Assembly (NCBI GenBank): GCA_041481485.1
Contig: JBGPBY010000278.1
Coordinates: 1 to 9,427 of the forward strand
Length of the DNA stretch: 9,427 nt
Reading direction: 5' to 3'
Source of the DNA: JBGPBY01 sp041481485
GTDB lineage: Bacteria; Acidobacteriota; Terriglobia; 20CM-2-55-15
Part shown: piece by piece, positions 1 to 7,034 of the stretch
Position numbering within the stretch: position 1 is the first letter of the stretch
How the letters are laid out: every line of letters begins with the position of its first letter
Notes under the pieces: model-generated
The model's database searches: none
What the model was told of the DNA's origin: nothing
The model's input: only the letters and a program-made list of their open reading frames with translations
Position numbers and translations under genes: made by a program

Positions 1-84
1 ACACGCTTTCCAAGCGTGCTCCTTCAACCACTCGGACATCTCTCCCCACCTTTTCAGAGCTTCCGACTCTACCATAAACATCTC

Positions 85-417
85 TCAATTGGATCGCACG
101 ATACAGATCGCCGGCGGCCGGCGACCGGACAAGACTTCCGAAAGCTGTCCGATCAGGGCGGCGCTGTCTACCGGAGGGTTATCGCCGGTAAATCCGGAGA
201 GTCGACGGATGGACTTTTGGATCTGGCTGGAGGCGCCGGTCCAATTATTCTTCTTAAGATGATGGAGTCCGACGGCGGCATGAATCAGTCCCTGGTAAAA
301 TTCCCGCAGCGGCCCTTCGGTCTCGCGCCACAGATCTTCCCAGACCTCATGCGCTTCGTAATACCGGCCTTCGTTAAAAAAAATTATCCCTTCCTGAAGG
401 AGATCCCGTTTGCGCAT
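85..417 (-). CDS. DUF309 family protein
   Basis: This 110-residue protein matches the DUF309 pattern, a small all-helical family of unknown function. Residues 14-31 read FNEGRYYEAHEVWEDLWR, the family's characteristic first helix pair, with conserved E21, H23, W26, E27 and W30. A second block, FYQGLIHAAVGLHH at 40-53, followed by a helix starting near N58/G61, completes the usual core. The length is typical (about 100-140 residues), so it appears intact. The ATG at 417 is the only ATG before an in-frame stop at 427-429 and lies right before the conserved region, but no convincing Shine-Dalgarno sequence precedes it. The gene is divergent from the transglycosylase gene, with about 276 nt between them, so it is probably its own unit. 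There is no signal peptide or membrane segment, so it is likely cytosolic. The family assignment is firm; the molecular role is not known. Confidence 0.85.
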   Translation of the reverse strand: MRKRDLLQEGIIFFNEGRYYEAHEVWEDLWRETEGPLREFYQGLIHAAVGLHHLKKNNWTGASSQIQKSIRRLSGFTGDNPPVDSAALIGQLSEVLSGRRPPAICIVRSN

Positions 418-693
418 GCGTATATGTTATTGAAACGATTGGTAGATGTTACAAGGTAAGCCGAACCGGCCATATACTCTACCGGACAGTCGCCGGACAT
501 TCAAGGGCTATTCCGTGCCACTGAAGTCTACACTTGCAATACATTCATCAGTCCGTATCATTTGAAAGTACTGGTCCCCAAGCGGATCAGGTACCTCAAT
601 CCAAATTCCCGCTGCTGCCTCTGGTTTTTTAAATTTTGTTTCGTGTTTCAGGTGAGTCCGTGCAGCGGCGGGATATTGTCTGGGAGGAAATGA

Positions 694-1413
694 ATGCAGC
701 TCATTGCTTATTGCGACCATTGTCGAGGAATGAAAGTGGGATGGAACCGGAAGTATATGGTTCATACCCTGCTGTGTGGCGATCGCAAGAATAAGGTATT
801 CAAGTTTCTGATTCTGACAGGGATACTGTCGTCAATTGTGTTTCGTTATCCGGCCGGCGACGTGTTTTTGCGAGAAATTCCCGTGTCGCCCACCTCTGTG
901 GTCGAGGCGAGCGTGGCTCCCACGATTGTACCGGTCCCGATGTCCGCAGATCGTGTTTATAAATCAATTAATGACCTGTTGGCCAAAAACGGCATTGATG
1001 CCGTGCTTCGTAAGCAGGTAACCCCTGCGATTATCGCAAGTGCCGCGAAATACAAGATCGAACCCCGGCTGGTGGCGAGCGTTCTGATCGTTGAAAGCCG
1101 GGCCAATCAATTCGCGGTTTCCGGAGCCAACTCTGTTGGCGTCATGCAGATCCATCTCCCCACCTGGGGTCCTCTTGCGGTCAAACAGGGGATCAACCTC
1201 TTTAAGATCGAAGACAATGTGGAGTTGGGGGCCCGCATATTAAGTGGTTATATCTCCAACTACGGCGTCTGGGGAGGAGTTGCCCGGTACAACGGCTTCA
1301 CCGACGATCCCGAATCTCAGCGGTCTGCCGCGGAATACGTTCAAAAGGTTCAAAAGATATACGGAATTGCACCCGATTCGGACCTTCCGGCACTGCAGTC
1401 GTCCCTTCACTAA
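694..1413 (+). CDS. Membrane-anchored lytic transglycosylase (SLT domain)
   Basis: This 239-residue protein carries a C-terminal Slt/lysozyme-like domain at about residues 108-225. Such enzymes cleave the MurNAc-GlcNAc bond of peptidoglycan and leave a 1,6-anhydro end. The catalytic glutamate is E134 in VLIVESRANQF. It is followed by the usual S-x-x-x-V-G-V-M-Q-I motif (S147-I153) and by ARYNG (197-201), the family's substrate-cleft motif. A hydrophobic stretch at about 36-50 is a probable signal anchor, placing the domain in the periplasm or outside. Residues 51-107 look like a linker. The ATG at 694 has GGGAGG at 682-687 with 6-nt spacing; an ATG at 690 is in another frame and hits an early stop. 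The residues before the anchor contain one CxxC (C7, C10) with no partner pair, so no zinc ribbon is claimed. There is no clear functional link to the chaperone genes. Confidence 0.9.
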   Translation: MQLIAYCDHCRGMKVGWNRKYMVHTLLCGDRKNKVFKFLILTGILSSIVFRYPAGDVFLREIPVSPTSVVEASVAPTIVPVPMSADRVYKSINDLLAKNGIDAVLRKQVTPAIIASAAKYKIEPRLVASVLIVESRANQFAVSGANSVGVMQIHLPTWGPLAVKQGINLFKIEDNVELGARILSGYISNYGVWGGVARYNGFTDDPESQRSAAEYVQKVQKIYGIAPDSDLPALQSSLH

Positions 1414-1501
1414 AAAGCCAGGATTCCGTTCCAACATAGTTTTCTCTTTTCGCCGTCGACCTTTCAGTCATAAAATTTGATATGGTCTCGATAAGAGATA
1501 G

Positions 1502-1530
1502 TTGACAACGTGCCGCTCACATTCTAGATT
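1502..1530 (+). promoter_or_regulatory. Probable sigma-70-type promoter of the dnaK operon
   Basis: TTGACA at 1502-1507 is a perfect -35 hexamer. After a 17-nt spacer, TAGATT at 1525-1530 is an acceptable -10 (4 of 6). Transcription would start near 1537, giving a leader of about 37 nt before the dnaK ATG at 1574. The -35 sits inside a small palindrome, GTTGaCAAC (1501-1509), and TCTC-N5-GAGA (1486-1498) lies just upstream; either could be an operator. No CIRCE and no CTTGAGT-N7-ACTCAAG-type HAIR element is visible between 1414 and 1573. Confidence 0.6.
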
Positions 1531-1573
1531 CAGGTCCGTCTTAATAGAAGTTCGATTTGGAGGAAGTCAGACA

Positions 1574-3493
1574 ATGAGCAAGATCATAGGAATCGATTTG
1601 GGGACCACCAATTCCGTCGTTGCGGTAATGGAAGGTGGCGAACCCGTTGTGATTGCCAACCAGGAAGGCGGCAGAACGACCCCTTCCGTCGTGGCATTCA
1701 CAAAATCCGGCGAGCGTTTGGTCGGGCAGGTCGCCAAACGTCAGGCCGTTACCAATGCGGAAAACACCATTTACTCCATCAAGCGATTCATGGGACGTCG
1801 TTATGACGAAGTGAATGAAGAGATGAAGATGGTCCCGTATAAGGTCAATGCAGCTTCAAACGGAGAAGCGCGCGTGAACATCACCGGAAAGGAGAGCTCT
1901 CCGCCGGAAATTTCCGCGATGATCCTGCAAAAGCTCAAATCGTCGGCCGAAGACTACCTGGGACAAAAGGTAGAAAAGGCCGTGATTACCGTCCCGGCGT
2001 ATTTTAACGACGCTCAGCGTCAGGCCACAAAGGACGCTGGCCGCATTGCCGGACTTGAGGTGCTGCGCATCATCAATGAACCTACTGCTGCTGCACTCGC
2101 CTACGGTCTGGACAAGAAGAAGGACGAAACGATCGCAGTGTATGACTTTGGCGGCGGAACCTTCGATATTTCGATACTTGAAGTGGGAGAAGGCGTCGTG
2201 GAAGTGAAGTCCACCAACGGCGACACTCACCTGGGTGGAGACAATATCGATCAGCGGATCATCGACTGGATCATCGAGGAATTCAAGAAAGACCAGGGTA
2301 TTGACCTTTCCAAAGACAAGATGGCGCTTCAGCGCTTGAAAGAGGCCGCTGAGAAAGGCAAGTGCGAGCTTTCAACAGCTCAGGAAACGGAAATTACGCT
2401 GCCATTTATCACTGCGGATGCCTCCGGCCCGAAACATCTGAACCTGAAGCTGACGCGGCCCAAGTTTGAGTCTCTGGTCGAAGACATTCTGCAAAAGACA
2501 GCCGGTCCTTCGCGCCAGGCGCTTCAGGATGCCGGCGTGAAACTGAGCGATATCGACGAGGTTGTTCTGGTTGGCGGCAGCACGCGTATACCCCGCGTGC
2601 AGCAAATCGTAAAGGAACTTTTCGGCAAGGAGCCCCATAAGGGCGTGAACCCGGATGAAGTCGTTGCCGTTGGCGCCGCCGTTCAGGCCGGTGTACTCGG
2701 CGGCGAAGTCAAGGATGTGCTTCTGCTGGATGTGACTCCGCTGTCGCTGGGCATTGAAACTCTGGGCGGGGTGTTTACCAGACTGATTGAGAGAAACACG
2801 ACGATTCCGACCCGCAAGAGCGAGACGTTCTCGACCGCCGCAGACAATCAGACTTCAGTTGAAATTCACGTGCTGCAGGGCGAACGGCCTATGGCAAGGG
2901 ACAACCGGACGCTGGGACGATTCCATCTCGTCGGTATTCCACCTGCCGCGCGTGGAGTGCCTCAAATTGAAGTCACTTTCGATATCGACGCCAATGGCAT
3001 TGTGAATGTGTCGGCGAAGGATAACGGAACTGGTAAGGAACAAAAAATCACCATTACGTCTTCAAGCGGTCTCAATAAGGACGACATCGACAAAATGGTG
3101 AAGGAAGCGGAATCCCATGCCGATGAAGACCGCCGCAAGCGTGATGAGATCGAGGCAAAGAATCGGGGAGACTCCACGGTCTATCAGGTGGAAAAGGCGC
3201 TGTCGGAAAACCGCAGCAAGATTTCCGAGTCGGATGCGAAAGCCGTCGATGCTGCTCTGGCTGACGCCAAGAAAGCGCTGGAAGAAGGGGGCGTGGATCG
3301 CATCAATAAAGCCATCGATGCTCTGAATCAGTCTTCGCATAAGGTCTTTGAAGCGATGTACCGGTCGGGTGCTCCGAATCCGGGCGCTCCGGGTGCGGAT
3401 GGATCCGCCTCGTCGGAAGGAAGCGGTTCGAAGCCGGATGGCGATGTCATCGATGCGGAGTATGTGGACGTCGACGACAAGAAAAAAGAGTAG
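1574..3493 (+). CDS. dnaK: Chaperone protein DnaK (Hsp70)
   Basis: This is the cytosolic Hsp70 ATPase, which binds exposed hydrophobic peptides in cycles set by DnaJ (ATP hydrolysis) and GrpE (nucleotide exchange). The 639-residue length is normal. All three Hsp70 signatures are present: IDLGTTNS at 7-14, VYDFGGGTFDIS from 189, and VVLVGGSTRIPRVQQIV from 330. The interdomain linker DVLLLDVTP (381-389) leads into the substrate-binding beta domain and helical lid. The tail ends in acidic EYVDVDDKKKE after a Gly/Ala/Pro/Ser-rich linker, as in other bacterial DnaKs. One phosphate-loop stretch reads GGDNID instead of the commoner GGDDFD; this is a lineage marker rather than a defect. The start is the ATG at 1574, with GGAGGAAG at 1559-1566 and 7-nt spacing. 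The frame stays open upstream to 1502, but those 24 residues overlap the promoter and are foreign to the family. dnaJ follows after 10 nt. grpE, often next to dnaK, is not in this window. Confidence 0.98.
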   Translation: MSKIIGIDLGTTNSVVAVMEGGEPVVIANQEGGRTTPSVVAFTKSGERLVGQVAKRQAVTNAENTIYSIKRFMGRRYDEVNEEMKMVPYKVNAASNGEARVNITGKESSPPEISAMILQKLKSSAEDYLGQKVEKAVITVPAYFNDAQRQATKDAGRIAGLEVLRIINEPTAAALAYGLDKKKDETIAVYDFGGGTFDISILEVGEGVVEVKSTNGDTHLGGDNIDQRIIDWIIEEFKKDQGIDLSKDKMALQRLKEAAEKGKCELSTAQETEITLPFITADASGPKHLNLKLTRPKFESLVEDILQKTAGPSRQALQDAGVKLSDIDEVVLVGGSTRIPRVQQIVKELFGKEPHKGVNPDEVVAVGAAVQAGVLGGEVKDVLLLDVTPLSLGIETLGGVFTRLIERNTTIPTRKSETFSTAADNQTSVEIHVLQGERPMARDNRTLGRFHLVGIPPAARGVPQIEVTFDIDANGIVNVSAKDNGTGKEQKITITSSSGLNKDDIDKMVKEAESHADEDRRKRDEIEAKNRGDSTVYQVEKALSENRSKISESDAKAVDAALADAKKALEEGGVDRINKAIDALNQSSHKVFEAMYRSGAPNPGAPGADGSASSEGSGSKPDGDVIDAEYVDVDDKKKE

Positions 3494-3503
3494 GTGATTT
3501 CGA

Positions 3504-4610
3504 ATGGATGGCAGAGAGGACTTTTACGTGATCCTTGGTATTGGCCGGACGGCAACACTGGCCGACATCAAGAAATCCTTTCGTAAACTCGCCAGGCAGT
3601 TTCACCCGGATGTGAATCCGGGTGACCACCTGGCGGAAGAGCGGTTCAAAAGGATCACGGACGCGTATGAAGTGTTGAGCCATCCGGAAAAGCGTCACTT
3701 TTACGATGAGAACGGTTTCTACACGGAAGAGACCACCGAAAAGTTGAATCAGAAAACGGCCTGGGGATTCACGTTCCAGGGATTCACTTTCTCGGCTTCC
3801 GGGCCCTCGAAATCCGAGATATTCGGTTCTCAGTTTAACCGGCCGCGCGTACGCGTGCCGGTTCGCGGATCTGACCTCGAATATCAGATTTCAATCAGTT
3901 TTATGGAAGCCATCGCCGGCCTGAAAACACAGATCAATGTCCACCGCCGGCGGCCCTGTCCGTCCTGTCATGGAAATGCAGATAACCCATTTCGCGGCAA
4001 TGCCTGTATCGCATGTGGCGGCACGGGAAGAACGGAACGGATCCGGGGGCAGCTTCACTTTTCAGCGGCCTGCACGGAGTGCGGCGGAACTGGCCGAAGT
4101 TCCATGGAGTGTACGGAATGCGGCGGCGAAGGACGCGTGCGCCGGATGGAAACCTTCACAGCGGATATTCCTGCGGGTGTTGGATCTGCTTCTCGCGTGC
4201 GCTTCAAGGAAGAAGGCGATGCCGGCCAGTTTGGGGGGCCGCCGGGAGACCTTTATGTGATTACCAACGTGGCGCCGCATCCGTTTTTCGGCAGGATCGG
4301 CGAACACATCCAGTGCACTCTGCCGATTTCCTTTTCAGAAGCGGCACTGGGGGCGAAGGTCCATGTACCAACGATCGACGGGAACGCCGTTCTTCGCATT
4401 CCGCCGGGTACGCAGAATGGGCAGGTTCTTCGCATGAGAAGCAAAGGCGTCCCGTCGCTGCTTCGTCCGGGTACGTGCGGTGATCAACTGGTCGAAGTTC
4501 GAGTCGTCGTTCCACGCATCGCGGACGAACGATCGAAGGAAATTTTGAGAGAGTTCGCTCGATTGAATTCGAATAACCCCAGGGAGGGGCTTCCAGGGAA
4601 TCAACAATGA
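3504..4610 (+). CDS. dnaJ: Type I J-domain co-chaperone DnaJ (Hsp40)
   Basis: DnaJ delivers substrates to DnaK and stimulates its ATPase. The 368 residues run in the classic type I order. The J domain is at about 5-70 with the essential HPD at 34-36. A short Gly/Phe region follows at about 86-112, with FQGFTF and a DIF-like EIFGSQF. A cysteine-rich zinc domain spans about 152-210, and two C-terminal beta domains carry the family stretch EAALGAKVHVPTIDG near 280-293. Four CxxC pairs are present: C152/C155, C168/C171, C190/C193 and C203/C206. The last three are full CxxCGGxG repeats; the first reads CPSCHGNA and lacks the terminal glycine. Both zinc sites should still form. The Gly/Phe region is short compared with E. 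coli DnaJ. An AGGTGA at 3492-3497 precedes the ATG. The TGA stop overlaps the next gene's ATG (ATGA), which suggests translational coupling. Confidence 0.96.
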   Translation: MDGREDFYVILGIGRTATLADIKKSFRKLARQFHPDVNPGDHLAEERFKRITDAYEVLSHPEKRHFYDENGFYTEETTEKLNQKTAWGFTFQGFTFSASGPSKSEIFGSQFNRPRVRVPVRGSDLEYQISISFMEAIAGLKTQINVHRRRPCPSCHGNADNPFRGNACIACGGTGRTERIRGQLHFSAACTECGGTGRSSMECTECGGEGRVRRMETFTADIPAGVGSASRVRFKEEGDAGQFGGPPGDLYVITNVAPHPFFGRIGEHIQCTLPISFSEAALGAKVHVPTIDGNAVLRIPPGTQNGQVLRMRSKGVPSLLRPGTCGDQLVEVRVVVPRIADERSKEILREFARLNSNNPREGLPGNQQ

Positions 4611-5014
4611 CTGGAAAAAAGAAAAGCAGCAAAGCTGCCTACATGATCAGCGCCGTTGCGGAAACCTATGGAATTCACCCGCAAACACTGCGCCTGTATG
4701 AACGGGAAGGATTGCTGACGCCCTCACGATCCGAAGGGAACACCCGTCTATACACACAGGAGGATTTGGAAAGACTGGAAGTTATCCTGAGCCTGACCCG
4801 GGAACTCGGCGTCAATCTGGCCGGAGTTGAAGTGGTTTTGAACATGAGAAAGCGAATGGGGGAAATGCAGCGCGAATTGCAGGAATTCATTGAATATGTG
4901 GAACGAGAGATAGTAGCCCGGACTCCCGAGTTCGATCAGAAAATCCAGCATGCGCTGGTGAAAGTGACGCCTCCTCGAATGGTGCACGTCAAACCGAGTG
5001 AAGGGGGCAGGTAA
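4607..5014 (+). CDS. hspR: MerR-family heat-shock repressor, HspR-like
   Basis: This 135-residue protein has a MerR-type winged helix-turn-helix at about 12-80. The line YGIHPQTLRLYEREGLLTPS (21-40) and the wing residues N45-T46-R47-L48-Y49 are the DNA-contact signature of HspR and MerR proteins. A heptad-rich helix at about 74-103 is the probable dimerisation coiled coil. There is no long C-terminal effector domain and no cysteine cluster, which argues against a metal- or redox-sensing MerR member. Known HspR proteins are encoded with dnaK and dnaJ and repress that operon with DnaK as co-repressor. The position here, overlapping dnaJ by 4 nt, is why I choose HspR over a generic MerR regulator. 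The operator it would bind was not found: no canonical HAIR inverted repeat is visible upstream of dnaK. Family is certain, the specific HspR role is likely, and the target site is unknown. Confidence 0.82.
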   Translation: MTGKKKSSKAAYMISAVAETYGIHPQTLRLYEREGLLTPSRSEGNTRLYTQEDLERLEVILSLTRELGVNLAGVEVVLNMRKRMGEMQRELQEFIEYVEREIVARTPEFDQKIQHALVKVTPPRMVHVKPSEGGR

Positions 5015-5017
5015 GCG

Positions 5018-5875
5018 ATGAAAACACTTTTCCAGGAACGCGAGTCAGACTCCCCGGATACTCTTCGTCTGTATCTGAAGGATCTGTCGAAGCTTCCACA
5101 ATTAACGCCCGAAGAAGAGCACGAACTGGCGTTGAAGTCCAAGGCCGGCGATCAGGCGGCGTTCCGAAAGCTGGTCGAATCGAATTTGAGATTTGTCGTG
5201 GCAATGGCGAAGAAATACTCCCGGTCCGGATACCCATTGCACGAATTGATCAATGAAGGCAACCTCGGCCTCATCGAGGCTATCCTGAGATTTGACCCGG
5301 AGCGCGGCGTTCGTCTGATTACCTATGCCAGTTGGTGGGTGCGCCAGGCGATTCTTGCGGCGATTGCTCGTTATGGGCAGGTGTTCGGTCTCCCGCCGAA
5401 GTTCAAACACGAGTTGTACCGGTTTCAGACGCGGGTTTCAAATCTGACCCAGGAACTCGGTCACAAGCCGAGCGTCGAGGAAATTGCACAGCATCTCGAA
5501 TTGTCTGAAGCCGAAGTTCGGGCAATGCAGCAAGGCGTGCCGGCTGAAATTTCCCTCGAAGCCGTAATGGGAAATGAAGGCGATTTGAAGCTCGAAGATG
5601 TCATTGAAGATGAGAGTATCGTTCCCGTGGATGATGCGATGATCCGCAAGTCCCTTGAAGATCAGCTTCACGGACTGCTGGAACAACTCGACGTCAAAGA
5701 GCGCGGGATCGTCAAAAGGAGATTCGGATTCGATGGAAGAGATGCCGAAACTCTTGCCGAAATCGGCGCCGACATGAAGCTCTCTCGTGAACGCATCCGG
5801 CAAATTGAAGAACGAGCCCTCACCAAGCTGCGCCGCTCTCAGCGCGCGCGGCAACTCCTCGGATATCTGAATTAG
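5018..5875 (+). CDS. RNA polymerase sigma-70 family factor (RpoD-like, group 2)
   Basis: Sigma factors direct RNA polymerase to promoters. This 285-residue protein has region 1.2 (about 13-50), region 2 (about 52-115, with NLRFVVAMAKKY and the LINEGNLGLIEA core-binding stretch), region 3 (about 125-200) and region 4 (about 215-280). The region 4.2 helix-turn-helix LSRERIRQIEERALTKLRR (255-273) recognises the -35 element. Region 1.1 is missing and the protein is less than half the length of E. coli RpoD, so it is a group 2 or alternative sigma rather than the main housekeeping factor. Region 2.4/3.0 reads WWVRQAILAAIARYGQVFGL (106-125) where primary sigmas have WIRQAIxRAI followed by RTIRxP. 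This departure suggests altered promoter choice. AGGGGG at 5002-5007 is the Shine-Dalgarno sequence, and the ATG lies 3 nt after the hspR stop. Position in the dnaK operon suggests a stress role, perhaps like RpoH, but RpoH hallmarks are not clear and no symbol is given. Confidence 0.9.
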   Translation: MKTLFQERESDSPDTLRLYLKDLSKLPQLTPEEEHELALKSKAGDQAAFRKLVESNLRFVVAMAKKYSRSGYPLHELINEGNLGLIEAILRFDPERGVRLITYASWWVRQAILAAIARYGQVFGLPPKFKHELYRFQTRVSNLTQELGHKPSVEEIAQHLELSEAEVRAMQQGVPAEISLEAVMGNEGDLKLEDVIEDESIVPVDDAMIRKSLEDQLHGLLEQLDVKERGIVKRRFGFDGRDAETLAEIGADMKLSRERIRQIEERALTKLRRSQRARQLLGYLN

Positions 5876-5892
5876 TCCAGTTTCAGATCGGA

Positions 5893-5898
5893 TACAAT
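5893..5898 (+). promoter_or_regulatory. Possible -10 element just before the ATPase gene
   Basis: TACAAT (5 of 6 to TATAAT) ends 6 nt before the GTG start at 5905, so a transcript begun here would start at or next to the start codon and be leaderless. No matching -35 lies 16-18 nt upstream, and the ATPase gene lacks a normally spaced Shine-Dalgarno sequence. Read-through from the sigma gene 29 nt upstream is an equally good explanation for its expression. Confidence 0.25.
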
Positions 5899-5904
5899 GC
5901 AGGC

Positions 5905-6642
5905 GTGAGTACGACCGACTGTCCAAGATGTCATGGGACCGGGTGGGATCGGGTCGAACGCGGCGGAGTTTCCGGCGTCGTCCGATGCGAGTGCATTAAA
6001 AGTTCAAGGCTCGAGCGCCTGCTCGGCCATGCGAATATTCCGCTGCGGTACGAGCATTGCGAACTGGATAACTTCGACAATCCGTTCCAGAACCGATCGA
6101 CCGAAATGGCTCGCGTCGCAGCGGAGAAATTCGTGGATGAGTACCCCATGGCTCAGCCGTTTGGCCTCCTCTTTATGGGGCCCCAGGGAAACGGAAAGAC
6201 TCACCTTTCGGTTGGAATTATCAAAAGACTCATGCGTTTCAAGTCGATCCCTTGTCTTTTTTGCACCTTTCCGGAGTTGTTGAAGGAGATTCAGGATTCG
6301 TGGAATCCCGTTTCACAGTCGTCCGAAATGTCTTTGCTGGCGCCTGTCTTGTCCACCGAAGTGCTGGTTCTCGACGAATTGGGCGCGCAGAAGCCTTCGG
6401 ACTGGGTTCGCGATCAGGTGGCGTACATCCTGAATTACCGCTACAACGAAAACAAGGTGACCATCGTCACTACCAATTTTCTGGACCATCCGGAAACGAA
6501 GGAAGACAAGACCAGACCGGATTCTCTCGCCACACGTATCGGCGAGAGAATTCGGTCCCGGTTATTCGAGATGTGCAAGACAGTCAAAATGGACGGTAAG
6601 GATTTTCGCGAGAAAATTAAACAGGCCAATCACCACTTTTGA
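5905..6642 (+). CDS. DnaC/IstB-like AAA+ ATPase with N-terminal zinc ribbon
   Basis: This 245-residue protein resembles the DnaC/DnaI/IstB branch of AAA+ ATPases. DnaC and DnaI load the replicative helicase, and IstB helps the IS21 transposase. Walker A is GPQGNGKT at 92-99. Walker B is VLVLDELG at 153-160, with D157 and E158. Sensor I is TIVTTN ending at N191, and an arginine-rich ERIRSRLFEMC at 214-224 matches the box VII/arginine-finger region. The first 30 residues hold CPRCHGTGW (C6, C9) and RCEC (C28, C30), a likely zinc ribbon common in this ATPase type. The GTG at 5905 is the only usable start that keeps the first cysteine pair. Its Shine-Dalgarno signal is poor (AGG at 5901-5903, too close). 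There is no IstA or transposase nearby, so a mobile-element origin is unlikely; helicase loading is the better guess. It follows the sigma gene by 29 nt and may belong to the dnaK operon. Confidence 0.85.
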   Translation: MSTTDCPRCHGTGWDRVERGGVSGVVRCECIKSSRLERLLGHANIPLRYEHCELDNFDNPFQNRSTEMARVAAEKFVDEYPMAQPFGLLFMGPQGNGKTHLSVGIIKRLMRFKSIPCLFCTFPELLKEIQDSWNPVSQSSEMSLLAPVLSTEVLVLDELGAQKPSDWVRDQVAYILNYRYNENKVTIVTTNFLDHPETKEDKTRPDSLATRIGERIRSRLFEMCKTVKMDGKDFREKIKQANHHF

Positions 6643-6651
6643 AGCTGGCGA

Positions 6652-6870
6652 TCAGTAGTCGTCTTCGTCTTTGACTTCTTCTTCGTCTTCTTCGTCGTCA
6701 CGCTCATCGTCTTCATCATCGTCGTCATCGTCATCGTCTTCATCGTCATCATCGCTGCTGACGATTTGTATCAGGAATTGCGTTTCACAGTCTTCACATT
6801 GAAATCTGTCATCGGATTCGGAGTCGACTTTTCCAGCGCAGAGCGGACAGAAGGAGATTTCTTTACTCAT
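6652..6870 (-). CDS. Small zinc-ribbon protein with polyacidic tail
   Basis: This 72-residue protein has two parts. Residues 1-37 contain CPLC (C8, C11) and CEDC (C25, C28), spaced as a compact four-cysteine zinc ribbon with hydrophobics F23, F32, L33 and I34 around it. Residues 40-72 form a tail in which about 29 of 33 residues are Asp or Glu, with a run of eight consecutive Asp. I chose the ATG at 6870, with AGGGGAG directly abutting it; the frame continues upstream to a TTG at 6906 that has no ribosome binding site. It converges on the ATPase gene with 9 nt between the stops, and its 5' end faces away from groES. The ribbon resembles those of small RNA-polymerase or nucleic-acid-associated proteins, while the tail resembles acidic disordered tails that bind basic partners. 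I do not recognise a named family and assign no function. The tail DNA is a run of GAT/GAC/GAA triplets prone to slippage. Confidence 0.7.
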   Translation of the reverse strand: MSKEISFCPLCAGKVDSESDDRFQCEDCETQFLIQIVSSDDDDEDDDDDDDDEDDERDDEEDEEEVKDEDDY

Positions 6871-7034
6871 CTCCCCTAAATACTCGAAACGAGATTTCAA
6901 AGTCAAAGGCGATTTCGAGATTGCCCGGCCGGAAGAACAGATTGTGTAAGAAGGTTTTGCACTCCGCTGAATGTTTCATTACAACTTCGTTTCTTTGGCT
7001 CACTATGGGATGACTCTCGCTATTCAGTTCCGAC

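Noticed and set aside
16..459. Plus-strand 147-codon frame at the window start
   Set aside because: It is antisense to the DUF309 gene, whose conserved motifs fix the true strand.
508..765. Minus-strand 85-codon frame antisense to the transglycosylase start, with a protein-like C-terminal part (GIWIEVPDPLGDQYFQ)
   Set aside because: No Shine-Dalgarno sequence at any start, it overlaps the promoter and first codons of a firm gene, and no family is recognised. A remnant of a lost gene is possible but cannot be supported.
1502..1573. 24-residue N-terminal extension of DnaK
   Set aside because: The frame is open but covers the promoter; the family start and the strong ribosome binding site are at 1574.
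4013..4483. 156-codon plus-strand frame inside dnaJ
   Set aside because: It overlaps the zinc domain of a complete dnaJ in another frame and has no motif of its own.
5905..6642. ATPase as IstB of an IS21 element
   Set aside because: There is no IstA, no terminal inverted repeats and no target duplication; the N-terminal zinc ribbon fits the DnaC/DnaI-like group better.
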